A DNA stretch of 64,000 bases, taken from assembly GCA_013423385.1 (NCBI GenBank), contig BLZA01000058.1, forward strand, positions 124,001 to 188,000. Reading direction: 5' to 3'. The notes beneath the pieces were generated by a model. It ran no database searches. It saw nothing but the letters and a program-made list of their open reading frames with translations, and was not told where the DNA came from. Both the position numbers and the translations under genes were made by a program. The DNA is from Naganishia liquefaciens (taxonomy: Eukaryota > Basidiomycota > Tremellomycetes > Filobasidiales > Filobasidiaceae). This document shows, piece by piece, positions 46,670 through 58,223 of this stretch (positions are counted from its first letter, which is position 1; each line of letters begins with the position of its first letter).

Positions 46670-48660
46670 TTAAGCAAAGTACTGCAGAGAAAAGCGTTAG
46701 CGCCCGGTTTTTGGGGACGGAACAGGAGATCAGACTTACGAAGTGGTCCGACTTCTTCTTGGCAGCCACTTCCAAGATTCCGCCATGAAAGTGCTCGTGA
46801 TTGAGCTCCTTGGCACCCTCCCGCAGTGCAATCATTCCCGCCTCCACGCAGACGGCCTTGAGTTGCGCGCTAAAATCCAGGACGGCATTAGCCGACATAA
46901 TCTCTGATATCCAGCGCGAGAACATACCCGTTGAACTCATCTGTACTCCTCGCGAGCTCCTCAAAGTTGACCTTCGGGCTCACTGTCATCTTTCTGGCAT
47001 GAATCTGCATGATCCGTGCCCTCGCCTCCTCGTTTGGCAAGGGGAACTCGATCTTTCGGTCGAGTCGACCGGAACGGAGCAACGCCGGATCAAGGATATC
47101 TATACGGTTAGTTGCGGCAATTACCTGTGGGCGGTGTGATCAGCGCGAAACGTAACCTTGATAACGGTAGATGACGTACCTTGATCCGCTCATCGCTCGA
47201 GAACCCATCAAGCTGATTCAGCAACTCCAACATTGTCCGCTGCACCTCTCGATCACCGCTCTTGTCCGAGTCAAATCGTTTCGTTCCGATAGCATCGAGC
47301 TCATCGATAAAGATGATTGCCGGTGCCTTTTCACGCGCGAGCTCAAAGGCGTCACGCACAAGCTTTGCACCGTCACCGATGAACATCTGAGGGGAAGGGA
47401 CTTAGCGGCGTATTGGATGATAATCCAGGGTAAGATGGCGCACCTGAACGAGCGATGGTCCCGCGAGCTTCAAATAGCACGCATTCGTCTGCGCTGCACA
47501 TGCCCTTGCCAGAAGTGTCTTTCCGGTACCTAGTTTCCGCAAATCTCGATAAGCCGTCTTTCGAGCCGTGAAAAGAGATGTCTGATTGCGAACGTACCTG
47601 GCGGTCCGTACATAAGAGCACCCTTGGGCGGCTTGATTCCCAGCTTTTTAAACTTGTCTGCCTGCTGCATCGGTAATACACTAACGCGTTCCGTCAGCTC
47701 GAAATGATCTGGTGTCGTGACGTGAAAGGGTAACTCACATCGCTTCGACGAGTTCTTCAATCTGCTTATCGAGTCCTCCAATATCGGCATACGTGTCTGT
47801 TGGCTTCTCGTCGACCTCCATGGCTTTCACTCGCGAGTCGTATTCTACCGCCACCAGATCAGTCTAGCATTAAAAGAAGAACAAAGGGAATCACATACCA
47901 GCCGGCAATGTATCCAGCACCAAGAACGAATCTTTATTCACACCGATCAAATCCCCCGGCTTCAACTCCTCGGCAGGGACAAGCCCAATCATCGGCAAGA
48001 ACACCGTCTGACGTGAACTCGTCTTGATGACGGCGCACTTTGACTTTTTGGCGTTTTGCTCATTCTTTACGGCGCCCTCTTCGGCTTCTTCGTCCATGTC
48101 GAGAATCTCGACGACGTTGCCGACGAGGTAAGGCAGAACCTTGTTTTGTTTGACTTTCTGAGTGTTATCGGCGACTTGTTCGGCCATGGTGTTTTGCTCG
48201 TGCATGAGGCGGAGTTGTTCTTGTTTCATCATCTGCGCACGCACGGGGTCAAGCGGAGCGGGACCGGTCGGATAAGTGAGAAGAGACATAGTAAGGCGAA
48301 TATAGGCCGAAGGTTGTAGGAAAGGCGATGTGGGCAAATGTGACATCAGAAACAATATAGAGAAGGCGAATCGAAGAACGAACCTTGCATTCACTATCGA
48401 TCAACCGTATCTGCATGCGTATCTCATCCGCCGACATCTGTAACATCGATAAGCTGAAGTCCTCCTGACGAATCGTCCCTACGAACTTTCAACACACTCT
48501 CCGGTACATCCTCGAACCGATCGACAACAGGCTCTGCTGCCTCGGCCTTCATCTCGACGTCCTGCGGCTTGCTCTCCATCGCGGTTGTCGCTGATGGGGT
48601 CGTATCGGGCTTCTCACTCGCGGGAGGTTGTGATGGTGGGTCAGATGACGGAGCAGACAT
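46670..48660 (-). CDS. RPT5: 26S proteasome regulatory ATPase subunit Rpt5 (6A)
   Basis: AAA ATPase of the proteasome 19S base that unfolds substrates and helps gate the core. From [13 protein letters not shown] (48660) come a Pro/Ser-rich start, the coiled coil ([20 protein letters not shown]), the OB fold ([19 protein letters not shown]), Walker A GPPGTGKT, Walker [12 protein letters not shown], and the arginine-finger region [14 protein letters not shown]. Two introns use GTTCGT donors; the second is about 140 bp. The last intron leaves a tiny terminal exon, Y-F-A-stop, so the C-terminus is HFYFA. Rpt5 normally ends in an HbYX motif (for example FYA or YYA), and here the penultimate residue is Phe. 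Confidence 0.93.
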
Positions 48661-48876
48661 TGTGGATGAGTTGTGTGGATAGCGATCTGCCAGGAACAAT
48701 GCATGCATGAATGAATGAATGAATGCTCTATAGCTGACGCAGCGATGAGGTATCACTCGGTCTGGGCGCACCTCACGCGGAGATTTCGCATTCATCGCCC
48801 GGGTCTTCGTCATCTCGTTGCATATGCACTCTCCTCTTCATTCCTCTCTATACCTTCCTGTTCCACATCCGTCAAC
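48661..48876. promoter_or_regulatory. Bidirectional promoter region RPT5 / ankyrin gene, with ATGA microsatellite
   Basis: 216 bp between divergent starts. Positions about 48707-48725 hold ATGA repeated four to five times. No proteasome-type control element (PACE) is evident. Confidence 0.45.
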
Positions 48877-49889
48877 ATGTCCGCCCCGCCTGCACGCGCC
48901 CCGCCACCGCCGGCAGACGACGAGCCAACGGATGGCGCGTCATCCAGTACGCTCTCCGGCCTCAGACATCGCTGACCTGGAATGCTGATGCAATCACGCG
49001 TCACAGATGAACGGCTTCTTGCTGCAGCAAAGACGGACAACGAGGAGCTGCTCGAGGCGGCGTTTGCTGATCCCGACTGCAACGTGAATTGGCAAGATGG
49101 GCTTGGAAATACCGGTGTGTCTTCTTCCATCCGTTTGCTGTTGAAACCTGTGCTGATCCGGTTTCATAGCACTTCACTACGCGTAAGCCTTTACCTTTGC
49201 ATCCCGCAGATCACTCGTCTCATGCCACAACCCGGCAAACACGAAAGGATTATGAATGCGAGCACGACAGTACTCGAGCACATTCTATGCCACGAACAAT
49301 GCGATGTCGATCTGCAGAACAAGCTCGAGCGGGATACGCCGTTGCATCTTGCTGTACGTCTTTAGGCTTTGCTATTTCCGGCAGGGCAGAGTAGGAGCTC
49401 AAGATTCGAACGAACTAGGTGAAGACGGAGGAAGATGAGAGAGAGGGACTAAGGCTTTATCTCGGTATGTTCCCTCATTTTCATGCCTATAACTGATTGC
49501 TGATCCAATGCACAGTGGAAACATTAGTGGAAGCCGGCGCAAACCCACTGTACGTGCGCACATCCTAATCCTCAACTTTTCTCACTCCCGGTCCACGCAA
49601 CAACAGAATCAAAAACAAACACGCCCTCCGGCCCATTGATACTCTTCCGCCACCACCACCCCCCGCCCGACGGGGCGCTCCGGTCCCGCAGGCAGAGGGC
49701 GACGACACCGAGGCCGTTCGGGCGCTGCTGAGGAGAGCCGAAGCAGAGATGGCATTGGGTGGAGCAGGGAATGGGGATATTGCAAGTGGTCAGTCGATTT
49801 TCCTGATGCTTGAGGCATGATAGGCGCTGATGAGACGTTCGTGCTTAGATGATGACCTCATCGACGCAGACGATATCGCGTCTGATTAG
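48877..49889 (+). CDS. Small ankyrin-repeat protein
   Basis: Starts MSAPPARAPPPPADDEPTDG. After an intron (donor GTACGC, acceptor CGTCACAG), NERLLAAAKTDNEELLEAAF leads into two ankyrin repeats: DPDCNVNWQDGLGNTALHYA and HEQCDVDLQNKLERDTPLHL, then LVETLVEAGANP and KNKHALRPID. The acidic tail ends DLIDADDIASD before TAG at 49889. A short exon (about 13 nt) encodes ALHYA, and the following acceptor is ambiguous, so a few residues of repeat one are uncertain. It resembles fungal single-domain ankyrin proteins of the YCR051W type, whose function is poorly defined. Confidence 0.72.
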
Positions 49890-50517
49890 ACTTCTAACGG
49901 GTGATATTGACAACAGGGTGAAAGCCCATAATTAGACCGCGTTGTAACCGAGCATATATCAAGATCTTTTCCTCGGCTTGGATACAATGCATCGTCGTCG
50001 GAACCGCTTCGAACAGTCACTTTAAAAACCGTGATCTAAGGGACAATGAGGCAGAGACGAAATGGCATATACGCTATTCGCCTCATCGTCACCGGCTTGA
50101 GTCGGTTTCAAGCGACTCGTAACCCAATCTCCGCGACCTCCCGAGGTATGGCTTGTGATGGACCGGGACCATATCGAGCACATCCGGGGCTGCAGCGACA
50201 TCGAGCTGCAATTAGCGACTCTCCGTTCAGACGATGCGATGACCCTCCGTGGCGAACGCATTTGAGAACGAGAAAAAGTGTTCCGGGAGCGCTACAGCGG
50301 AAGACTAGCGGTCTCGTGCCTCTTGCTCAGCGTTTGAAGATTCCTGTTGCAACTTGCGTAAACCGTGGTCTTGTCACTATTGCGGCTGTTTAGGCGAATT
50401 CAGTCCTCTAGGAACGCTTCCATGATTATAATAGAGGGTAATGCAAGGAACACATGAAAGCCCGTGGGTGCAAGGGAACATCTATCAGAGGAACATTTCT
50501 ATGCGGAAAACATTCGT
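49890..50517. other. Intergenic, no gene seen
   Basis: About 630 bp between two convergent genes; presumably their 3' untranslated regions. Confidence 0.4.
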
Positions 50518-52539
50518 CTAACGGTCTCCACTCCCGTGTCGCCGAAAATGCTCTGCGGGCCTGACCGGTGCCGGGCCCCCCTTCTCCCGCTCTCGATCCC
50601 TCTGTCCATTCGCGCCCACCGTCAGCCTCGACATCCCCGCCGGCAGGTCGCCCGACCTTGCGCGCTCGGTCGGCGGTTGCGCGGCATTGATGCCAGGGGG
50701 CGCTTCATCCCAGTACATCGTGGTACTTCGTTTGAATGCTGCAGGTGGTTGCTGCTGTTGCTGATGGGACTGCTGAGAACGACCGGGAACACGTTGTCGT
50801 GAAGGCGAACCCGTCCGATTCGGCGGCGCAAGAGGCGAACTGACTGCCGGCGGATAGATCTGCAAATGCGGATACGGCATGTGAGGCATGGGGAACATGC
50901 CATACGGTGTCACTGGAAGGCTTCGGTGTTGCTGCTGAGGAGGCGTCGGCGGTGTCAAAATGGCCGGAGGGGAGCAGTCCCTATCGACGAGCATGTGAAA
51001 CAAAAGAAGAACGTAGAATGCGGCGTTGCCGGCGTTGGACAGTGGAATATGATGTGGTACGGGGATGGATGCTTGAGCGAGCATGGATCGCAGAGAGAGA
51101 AGCTGCGACGGGTCGCGTGCCGCCATGGTAGATACTTGGGTGAGTGATTTTGAGCGAAGGTGTCGCGGAGGTGCTGCGTCTCCGAGGAGCGGGACCGAGG
51201 GTGATTGAGGCGAATTCGAGCTCGACGTAGGGTGAGGAGAGCGCACCGCCAGCGCCCGCTCCAGGTGGGGCAGGTCGATGACCATTACGTTGGCCGGGAT
51301 GTGGACGTTGCGGAGGTCGTGGAGTCGCGAAGAGTCATTGACGGAGATGATAACGAGGGTATTTGCCTGAGACTCGCTTTCAGGAGAAGAGACGGTCGAG
51401 ATGGTGGCGCTGGGGCGAAAGTCAATACGGCGCCTCCAGGACAGTTGAAGAACCTACTTTAGAACCTTTTCCAAAGCGGCCATGCTAACGGCCTGGCTTT
51501 CGCCGTGGGCATAAGACCGAGGCATGCTCGGCATATGATGATTTGTGTTGGTGCGCTGCGAGGGTCAGGACGTATTCGGATGCGTGAACAGGGACATACC
51601 TTGTCTAGCCATTCTGATACGACATAGTGTGATCTTCGATAATTGTCGTCCGGCAAAGGCGGCCATGAATCCTAGACAAAAATTAGCGGATATCTCCCAT
51701 ATCATTAAAAACACACCATTGCATCGATATTCCTGCCAGAGATCAGCCGTCATTCTCGTTTAGCACGCAAAAAAAAAACTCACCGACATCGCATCGCCGC
51801 CACGCCTGCCTCTAATACGACCCCATTACCCTTCTCCCACCACACAACCTCCAACGACAAAAACGTATGATTCCGTGAATTCCATAACGTCATTACTTCG
51901 CCGGGATCGCCGGCTCTGAGTCTCTTGCGCCGAGCGTTGAGCTCTGCCGATGGGATTGTGGCTTGAAGGCGCTTGTACGTCGTAAGATCATTGATGATCC
52001 GGATGATTCTCGGCTTGGACTCGAACGGGTCAATCGGAAGCTGGCCGTACGGGTCAGTCGCTGGAAGACGAGAAAGCGTGTCAACGCGCCACGCCACGCA
52101 CCTGATTCGGCAGCTTGGGCAGACTCTCCCCAAACCGCACTTTGATCATCCTCGCAAACTGCTGGACTGTTCCTCCTAGAGCGCCTGCTCCACTTCCATG
52201 CTCGGGATTCGCAGTGCGCACAGCGACGTGTCCCCTCCCCGTTCGACGATCCGTTACAACGATGGCGCCCCATCCGAACGCGAGGAAGTCGTTAAAGGTG
52301 ATAAAATAGGACGCAAAGGAGTGATTCCACCTGATGATCTGTCAGCTTGAGGCTGTAGGGCGAGATGCCGAAACGCACCACTGAAAGCCTTTGCGTTCAA
52401 AGTATCCCCTGTCCCAGAAACGTTTCAGCGCTCGACGCTCGCGACGCGATCGTTCCCCCAGTACTCACATAAATGCCGCATACACGCCATGCAGATCGGC
52501 ATCATACTCACGCGGGTTGACCAGCACTGCGTCCGACAT
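50518..52539 (-). CDS. Uncharacterised protein with structured N-terminal half and Pro/Gln-rich C-terminal half
   Basis: The Met at 52539 begins MSDAVLVNPREYDADLHGVY. Further exons give WNHSFASYFITFNDFLAFGW, a Gly-rich segment with GTVQQFARMIKVRFGESLPK, IIRIINDLTTYKRLQATIPS and TLVIISVNDSSRLHDLRNVH. The last exon (51285-50518) is low complexity: Ser/Pro/Gln-rich with PYGMFPMPHMPYPHLQIYPP and a poly-Gln run, ending RRHGSGDR. About six introns. The first half looks folded, the second disordered. I recognise no domain. Confidence 0.6.
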
Positions 52540-52918
52540 GATGGCCCTGTCTCTGTACCGTCCTACCTGGAGGACGCTCCTGATCGGACGGTTGGCTGCT
52601 CAAATACCCTAGGATCGCATCGCACAGAGCAGCTGTACGCTCATCGGGGATGCCATGCTTCGGATGCTAATTCGCTTAGGGCGGACCGGACTACTGACCG
52701 GACCCGCTCAGACATCGAGGTACAGTTGCGTCCGCTGTAGATCACACGGGCACTTGCTTACAACACTGCTGACATCGAGAAGAGAAGCTCGCAGAATAGA
52801 AACAAAGATTCAGGCAGAAACCATATTATATACATCGGCCTGATCAGGCGCTTTTGGTTACTTGTCTATACAAGCTCTACAAACTCTAAAGGAAACACAT
52901 GAACTCCCGGTCAATCGC
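52540..52918. other. Intergenic, no gene seen
   Basis: About 380 bp between the HSP70 stop codon and the start of the unknown gene on the same strand; it must contain the HSP70 3' end and the downstream promoter. Confidence 0.4.
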
Positions 52919-54401
52919 TTAGTCGACCTCCTCAACCTGAGGCTCCGACGAGTGGTCGGCACCACCGGCACCTCCGGGCATACCACCGGCACCGGGCATA
53001 CCACCCGGAGCACCACCGTCGGCGTACAGTCGCTGCATGATCGGGTTGGCGACACCTTCGAGCGTCTTCTGGTGCGACTCGATCTCGTCCTTGGAAGCGG
53101 CGTCGGATCCCTCGAGGAAAGAGATGGTCTCGTCAACGGCAGCCTGCAGGGCGGACTTGTCCTCGGCGGAAAGCTTGCTGGCGGTGGCGTCGTCACCCAA
53201 GACGGTGTTCTTCAAGTTGTAAGCGTACGACTCGAGACCGTTCTTGGCGGAAATTCGGGCAGCAGCCTCCTCGTCCTCGGCCTTGTACTTCTCGGCCTCG
53301 GCAACCATTCGCTCGATTTCCTCCTTGGACAATCGACCCTTGTCGTTGGTGATGGTGATCTTGTTGGTCTTACCGGACGACTTGTCGGCGGCGGAGACGT
53401 TCAAGATACCGTTGGCGTCGATGTCGAAAGTGACTTCGATTTGCGGGACACCTCGAGGTGCGGGGGGGATACCGGAAAGGTCGAACTTGCCGAGCAAGTT
53501 GCAGTCCTTGGTTCGTGCACGTTCACCTTCGTAAACCTGGATCAAGACACCGGGCTGGTTGTCGGAGTAGGTGGAGAAGGTCTCGGACTTCTTGGTCGGG
53601 ACAGTAGTGTTTCGCTTGATCAAGGGAGTCATGACACCACCGGCGGTTTCGATACCAGTCGACAATGGAGCGACATCGAGCAACAAGAGGTCCTGGGTGG
53701 AAGACGAGGTGTCACCAGTCAAGATGGCGGCCTGGACGGCAGCACCGTAGGCGACGGCCTCATCCGGGTTGATCGATCGGTTGGGCTCTCGGCCGTTGAA
53801 GAAGTCGGAAACGAGCTTCTGGACCTTGGGGATACGGGTGGAACCACCGACAAGGACGATCTCGTTGACGGACGACTTGTCGATCTTGGCATCTCGGAGG
53901 ACCTTCTCGACGGGTTCCATGGTGGATCGGAACAAGTCCTGGCAAAGCTCCTCGAATCGAGCTCGAGTGATCGAGGTGTAGAAGTCGATACCCTCGAACA
54001 AGGAGTCGATCTCGATCGAGGTCTGGGCGGCCGAGGACAAGGTTCGCTTGGCTCGCTCACAGGCGGTTCGCAATCGTCGAAGGGCTCGGGCGTTGCCGGA
54101 AAGGTCCTTCTTGTTCTTTCGCTTGAACTCCTGGACAAAGTGGTTGACGAGTCGGTTGTCGAAGTCTTCACCACCCAAGTGGGTGTCACCAGCGGTGGCC
54201 TTGACCTCGAAGATACCCTCCTCAATAGTCAAAAGCGAGACATCGAAAGTACCACCTCCCAAATCGAAGATCAACACGTTCTTCTCGCCCTCAGTCTTCT
54301 TGTCCAAACCGTAAGCAATGGCGGCAGCGGTGGGCTCGTTGATGATTCGCAAAACGTTCAAACCCGAGATCAGACCGGCGTCCTTGGTGGCCTGTCGCTG
54401 G

Positions 54402-54436
<35 letters not shown>

Positions 54437-55058
54437 GTCCTTGACGTCACCACCCAAGTAGGCCTCGGCGGTCTCCTTCATCTTGAGCAAGATCATGGAC
54501 GAGATCTCTTCAGGGGTCTGGGAGAGACAGGTCAGTCAGAAATGTTTCGGGGGTTAGGGGTTAGGGGGTTAGGGGTTAGGGGTTAGGGGTTAGGGGTTCG
54601 ACTCACGAATTCCTTCTGCTCGCCCTTGAATTCGACCTGAATGACGGGCTTGCCGCCCTTGTTAATAACGTTGAAGCTGAAATGGGCTTTATCAGCCTGC
54701 ACTTCGGCATCGTCGAACTTTCGACCGATCAATCGCTTGGCGTCGAAGACGGTGTTGTGGGGGTTCTATGCGAAACGAGAGAAGTAAATACAAAGCGGAT
54801 TGACAGAGGGCGCGATCTACTCACCATCGCCACTTGGTTCTTGGCCGCATCTCCGATCAAGCGTTCCGAATCGTTGAAGGCAACGTACGAAGGAGTCGTA
54901 CGGTTGCCCTGGTCGTTGGCAATTATCTCCACACGGTCATTCCTGAAGACGGCGACACATCTGGAGGACAGCATGTTAAGTATCTCGATTCAGTCCCGCG
55001 AAACTGGTATGACCTACGAGTAAGTGGTTCCCAAATCAATACCAATCGCGGCGGTCAT
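52919..55058 (-). CDS. Cytosolic HSP70 chaperone (Ssa type)
   Basis: Exons on the minus strand are 55058-55018, 54960-54825, 54765-54607 and 54517-52919. They total 1935 nt (644 residues) in frame. The start is [19 protein letters not shown], and [33 protein letters not shown] and [14 protein letters not shown] mark the nucleotide-binding domain. [20 protein letters not shown] marks the substrate domain. The tail has GGMPGAGG-type repeats and ends EEVD, the tag of cytosolic HSP70s that binds TPR co-chaperones. Codon use is strongly biased, as in abundant proteins. The third intron carries a TTAGGGG array. An HSE-like element lies about 270 bp upstream. Confidence 0.97.
54549..54597 (+). repeat. 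Interstitial telomere-like array (TTAGGGG)6 inside an HSP70 intron
   Basis: Six consecutive TTAGGGG/TTAGGGGG units on the plus strand, within the 89-bp intron 54518-54606. The pre-mRNA carries the complementary CCCCTAA units, so the G-rich strand is the transcribed template. Units of this form resemble telomeric repeats of some basidiomycete yeasts. Confidence 0.95.
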
Positions 55059-55325
55059 TGTCAAGTGAAGTAAAGTAGAAAAGAAAGTTGGGTTTGGGTT
55101 CGTTGAAGTACGAAGGGACTATGTGAGAGGCAAAGGCAAACGTGCGGAAACCGTCAAGGTCCCTCACAAATCTTATATACGACGGCGTACACGGGTGGCG
55201 GACGGCAAGAGTCGTCCCAACCCAACCGCAAGGGAAGGGCGACGCCGCCGGACAACGGGGACGGAGCGAAGGAGTCCAGCGAGAGTGCTCGAACATGAGC
55301 ATGCGGAAGCAGATGACGAGATGCT

Positions 55326-55340
55326 CGAACTTTCTCGAGA
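55326..55340. promoter_or_regulatory. Heat-shock element-like site upstream of HSP70
   Basis: CGAACTTTCTCGAGA fits three alternating Hsf1 units nGAAnnTTCnnGAn (GAA at 55327, TTC at 55332, GAG at 55337, the last with one mismatch). It lies about 270 bp before the HSP70 start codon, a plausible place for an HSE. Confidence 0.6.
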
Positions 55341-55457
55341 CCGCGAGAGATCGTCACGTGCAGCCATGAGCGATCTGGTCGATAGAATATAGCTTGGAAT
55401 ATTGACCGGAAAAGCCGGACGGCCAATATCAAGTCTTTAGGCTTTTCGGCATTCATT
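55331..55457 (-). repeat. Dispersed repeat, copy 2
   Basis: The minus-strand copy begins with ATG at 55456 and reads MNAEKPKDLILAVRLF, against MNAEMPKDLKLAARLF in copy 1. Alignment extends about 120 bp with small gaps. It overlaps the HSE-like site at its far end. Confidence 0.6.
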
Positions 55458-56285
55458 CCGACCCGTGTATGGAACTATTCTAGAGATCCCGTAGAAGCCC
55501 GTGTCCTTAGTCATCCCTTTATGTCCCTTGGTGAATTGGTTATTGACTTTGTGTCGGTATCAATTGCTGGATCCGATCAAGACCTTTCCATAGTTTATCA
55601 GCTTTAAGCAAAGCGAACAGCCGTTGCGAATTCGAGTGGTCACCGCTCCTGTAAAAACCAGTGGCATAGTCGGTTACAGAGGGATCGATGGTACATCCGT
55701 AGCGTATCACTCATCGAGGAGGTGCACGTCAACGGTAGAGCCCAATTTCACGTAGTTATACAAGATATCGAGCCAGCGCGGTTTTCGGCGAAGAGGCATC
55801 ATGCATGGAAGCTCTGTGCCAAGAATGACATGCAGATATGTTGCTGAGTGCATGTCGCCCAGCCGGACGTAGGGGATCGTGGAGCCATAGATGGGAAAGC
55901 ATGGCATGCTTCACTGCTATGTAATGCCTTCCGAGATAGTCGCAAAACAGCATTGAAGGCTGGAGACTCGAGTGCTCTCAAGCGGAATGTCAGTAGACTT
56001 GAAGCATAAAGTTGTGTAAGCTGAAAGGCCGTGGCAAGGCATTTATGTTATACCCACACACTCCCTGGATCTATTACATCCAGGCACCGCAAAGTGGAAC
56101 CTGATTCGCGCAAAAGCGTCCACGTTTGGTTACGTTGGTTCCATCCATCTTTATAGTATGTCTCTTGGATACAGTCCTTTTCGCCAGTCAAACTTCCTTC
56201 TTTTCTTGCTACATTCTTTGATCTTGCGGTCTCACGCCGCACATCTTGCGTGCACACTTCCTGTTCTCCTCCTGCAGATCTACGC

Positions 56286-58223
56286 TCATCGACCCTCCTT
56301 GCCGCTCTCGGTATCAGCTCGACCAGCAGAGGCTTCCTTGTCTTGGGTGCCATCTCGGACGTCGGTTCGTCCCTTGATCTCCGACTTGAAGCCTTCGGGC
56401 GTCGTGGCAGCCTGGTCGATCTCCTTGGTGTCTTGCTTGCTTGCCTGAAGGAGGGTCAGCAGGATGAAGTTGAGGGTTGAAGCGGGCAGACTTACGACCT
56501 CTTCATGTTCCTGCTCTTCCTCTTCAGCCTCTTCTTCGGTCTGGAGGCGACGTCAGTCGACATCTACGGATTGCCTTCATTATCGACTGACCTTGGTCTT
56601 GTTGGTGAATTTCACATAAGCATCGCCATCCTCGCCCATCGACTCAGTCTCGATCTCTCCAGCGACATGTCCCGTCTTGACACCGCTGACTTTCCTGTGG
56701 TTCTTGGCCGCGACTTGGTCCAATCGCTGCATGCTCGTCAACTTGGCCGTTGTCACGTCCTTCTCATTCGGTCCTGCAAGGGCGCCAGAACCGACGCCGT
56801 AATAGCCCGTAGCGGCGAGCGTGCCGATGATGCTGAATCCGACAATGATGGACAGGTAGAATCGGTAAGTGGCGTACCAATGAGGAGCTGTGAGGAGTCA
56901 GCAATGTTCAGGCATCGATGCCGAAAGGTAAAACCTACTCCAACCTCGCGTGTTTGCTCGCTGATCGAGCATCCATGTGCCGGTGAATCCAGCCCATTGT
57001 ACGGCTGCAAAAGGTTATTCACGCATCCACCTTCCGATGTCCGGGACAAAACTCACCGAGAGCGATACCGTGCGACAAGAAAGTCGTCGGCCATGCGACC
57101 AAGACGGGTACAACACCAACAATCAGCCGCTCGTACCCGACCTGTCCGCCGTACTTGGCAAACTCCATACCCCAGTGCAAAGCGCCAAGGAAGGAAAGGA
57201 TGATTGCGCCGTACGTGATTTGAACGGCTTCGACGGTGTGCAGGGCCGACATGGCCGAGGTGAAGTCGAGGCCGGAAATGTTGGGCAGTTCTGTAGCGAC
57301 ACCCAATATCAGCAGAGTGACCTAGTGTTATGCACGACAGGAAGCTCACGGGACGCGGCGAGCGAGGCTTCACGCGCCAGTACGACAGTCGAGACAGACG
57401 TGGCGAGGTAGGGCAGCGTTCCGGCCAAACCGAAGACGAGGACATGCCGCGGAATGTCCCGAGCAAAGAACTTGGTCGTGGAGATCTGTACTCAGAAAGA
57501 CATGTATGTCAGCGATGTATTTTGCAAACGAAGCACTGACCCCCTCCCGTTATGGAGGATCCTTCCCGCAAAGACACACGTCACAAAGTGCTTTTTCGCC
57601 TTTATCATGCCGACTCGTCTACCACAAGTCGCAATCGGCACTTGCGCTCGCTAACATTTGTACGTGTTCTCTGGCACTTCCTCCTCGCTTTGTCTCGACG
57701 GCTTGAACCAAGTGGCTTGGTATCTCCGGTCATTCGCATCGAACGTATCGTGCGTAGAAAGCTCTGAGAATATTCCTTCCTTTGCGTCGCAGCGAAACCA
57801 GAGCGCTGTCGCCGATGCGTGGAACACTGCCATTGCGACACCATCCGGATTCGCTCCATACTCCTATCTCCATCTAATATAGCCAAATCTTGGGAGGAGA
57901 CTCACGAAATCCTGCTCAACGGATCCTTGCGCATGCACGTTCTCCCGCGCGCCCGCAGCCGCTTCCTCGGCCACCTTTCTCGCATGATGCTGTCCACCAC
58001 CGATCATCCCCGCCAGATCCCTTGCAAGCGCCTTGGCTTCATCCTTTGCCTTCAGCGTCAAGTGTTGAGGATCGACATGCGGGTTGGGTTTGTCGGAGGA
58101 AGGGTGGAAGCTCGGACGGGAGGTCGTGAGAGGGCGGATGGCCGCGAAGCGGAGGGGAGCTTGGGGAGCTCGAAGTGGAGTGCGGACGAAGCGCGTGGAT
58201 TGGGAGAATGTGGATCGAAACAT
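56286..58223 (-). CDS. DUF3429 (TMEM69-like) mitochondrial membrane protein
   Basis: From 58223 (MFRSTFSQSTRFVRTPLRAP) a strong mitochondrial presequence leads into a polar helical region (KDEAKALARDLAGMIGGGQH). The DUF3429 core is HVLVFGLAGTLPYLATSVST, then VQITYGAIILSFLGALHWGM, GVVPVLVAWPTTFLSHGIAL, QWAGFTGTWMLDQRANTRGW and another helix (YRFYLSIIVGFSIIGTLAAT). The C-terminal tail is long, acidic and Glu-rich and ends ESGKEGR at 56286. Introns are about 50 bp except one of 420 bp (57486-57905). The function of the family is unknown; targeting to the inner membrane is inferred. Confidence 0.85.
57486..57905 (-). other. 420-bp intron of the DUF3429 gene
   Basis: The donor after EQDF (GTGAGT) and acceptor before ISTTKFFARD (GAGTACAG) keep phase 0. 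An additional exon (from GEYGANPDG-like reading at about 57880) could be drawn inside, but it is not supported by a conserved domain. The length is some eight times the local norm. Confidence 0.6.

Larger units (their letters stand above)
55059..56285. other. Intergenic region with HSP70 promoter and repeat copy 2
   Basis: 1.2 kb. The half nearest HSP70 holds the HSE-like site and the dispersed repeat; the other half shows no gene. Confidence 0.45.

Noticed and set aside
48707-48725. ATGA repeat as a transposon footprint or target duplication
   Set aside because: It is a simple 4-bp microsatellite in a promoter, with no flanking element.
52862-54586. 574-codon open frame on the plus strand opposite HSP70
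   Set aside because: It mirrors the strongly biased codons of the HSP70 gene and yields a Gly/Leu/Val/Asp-rich sequence with no domain. Long antisense frames over HSP70 genes are a known artefact of codon bias.
57540-57890. Extra coding exon within the long DUF3429 intron
   Set aside because: The frame is open for about 60 codons, but it is not needed for phase and does not resemble the DUF3429 family.
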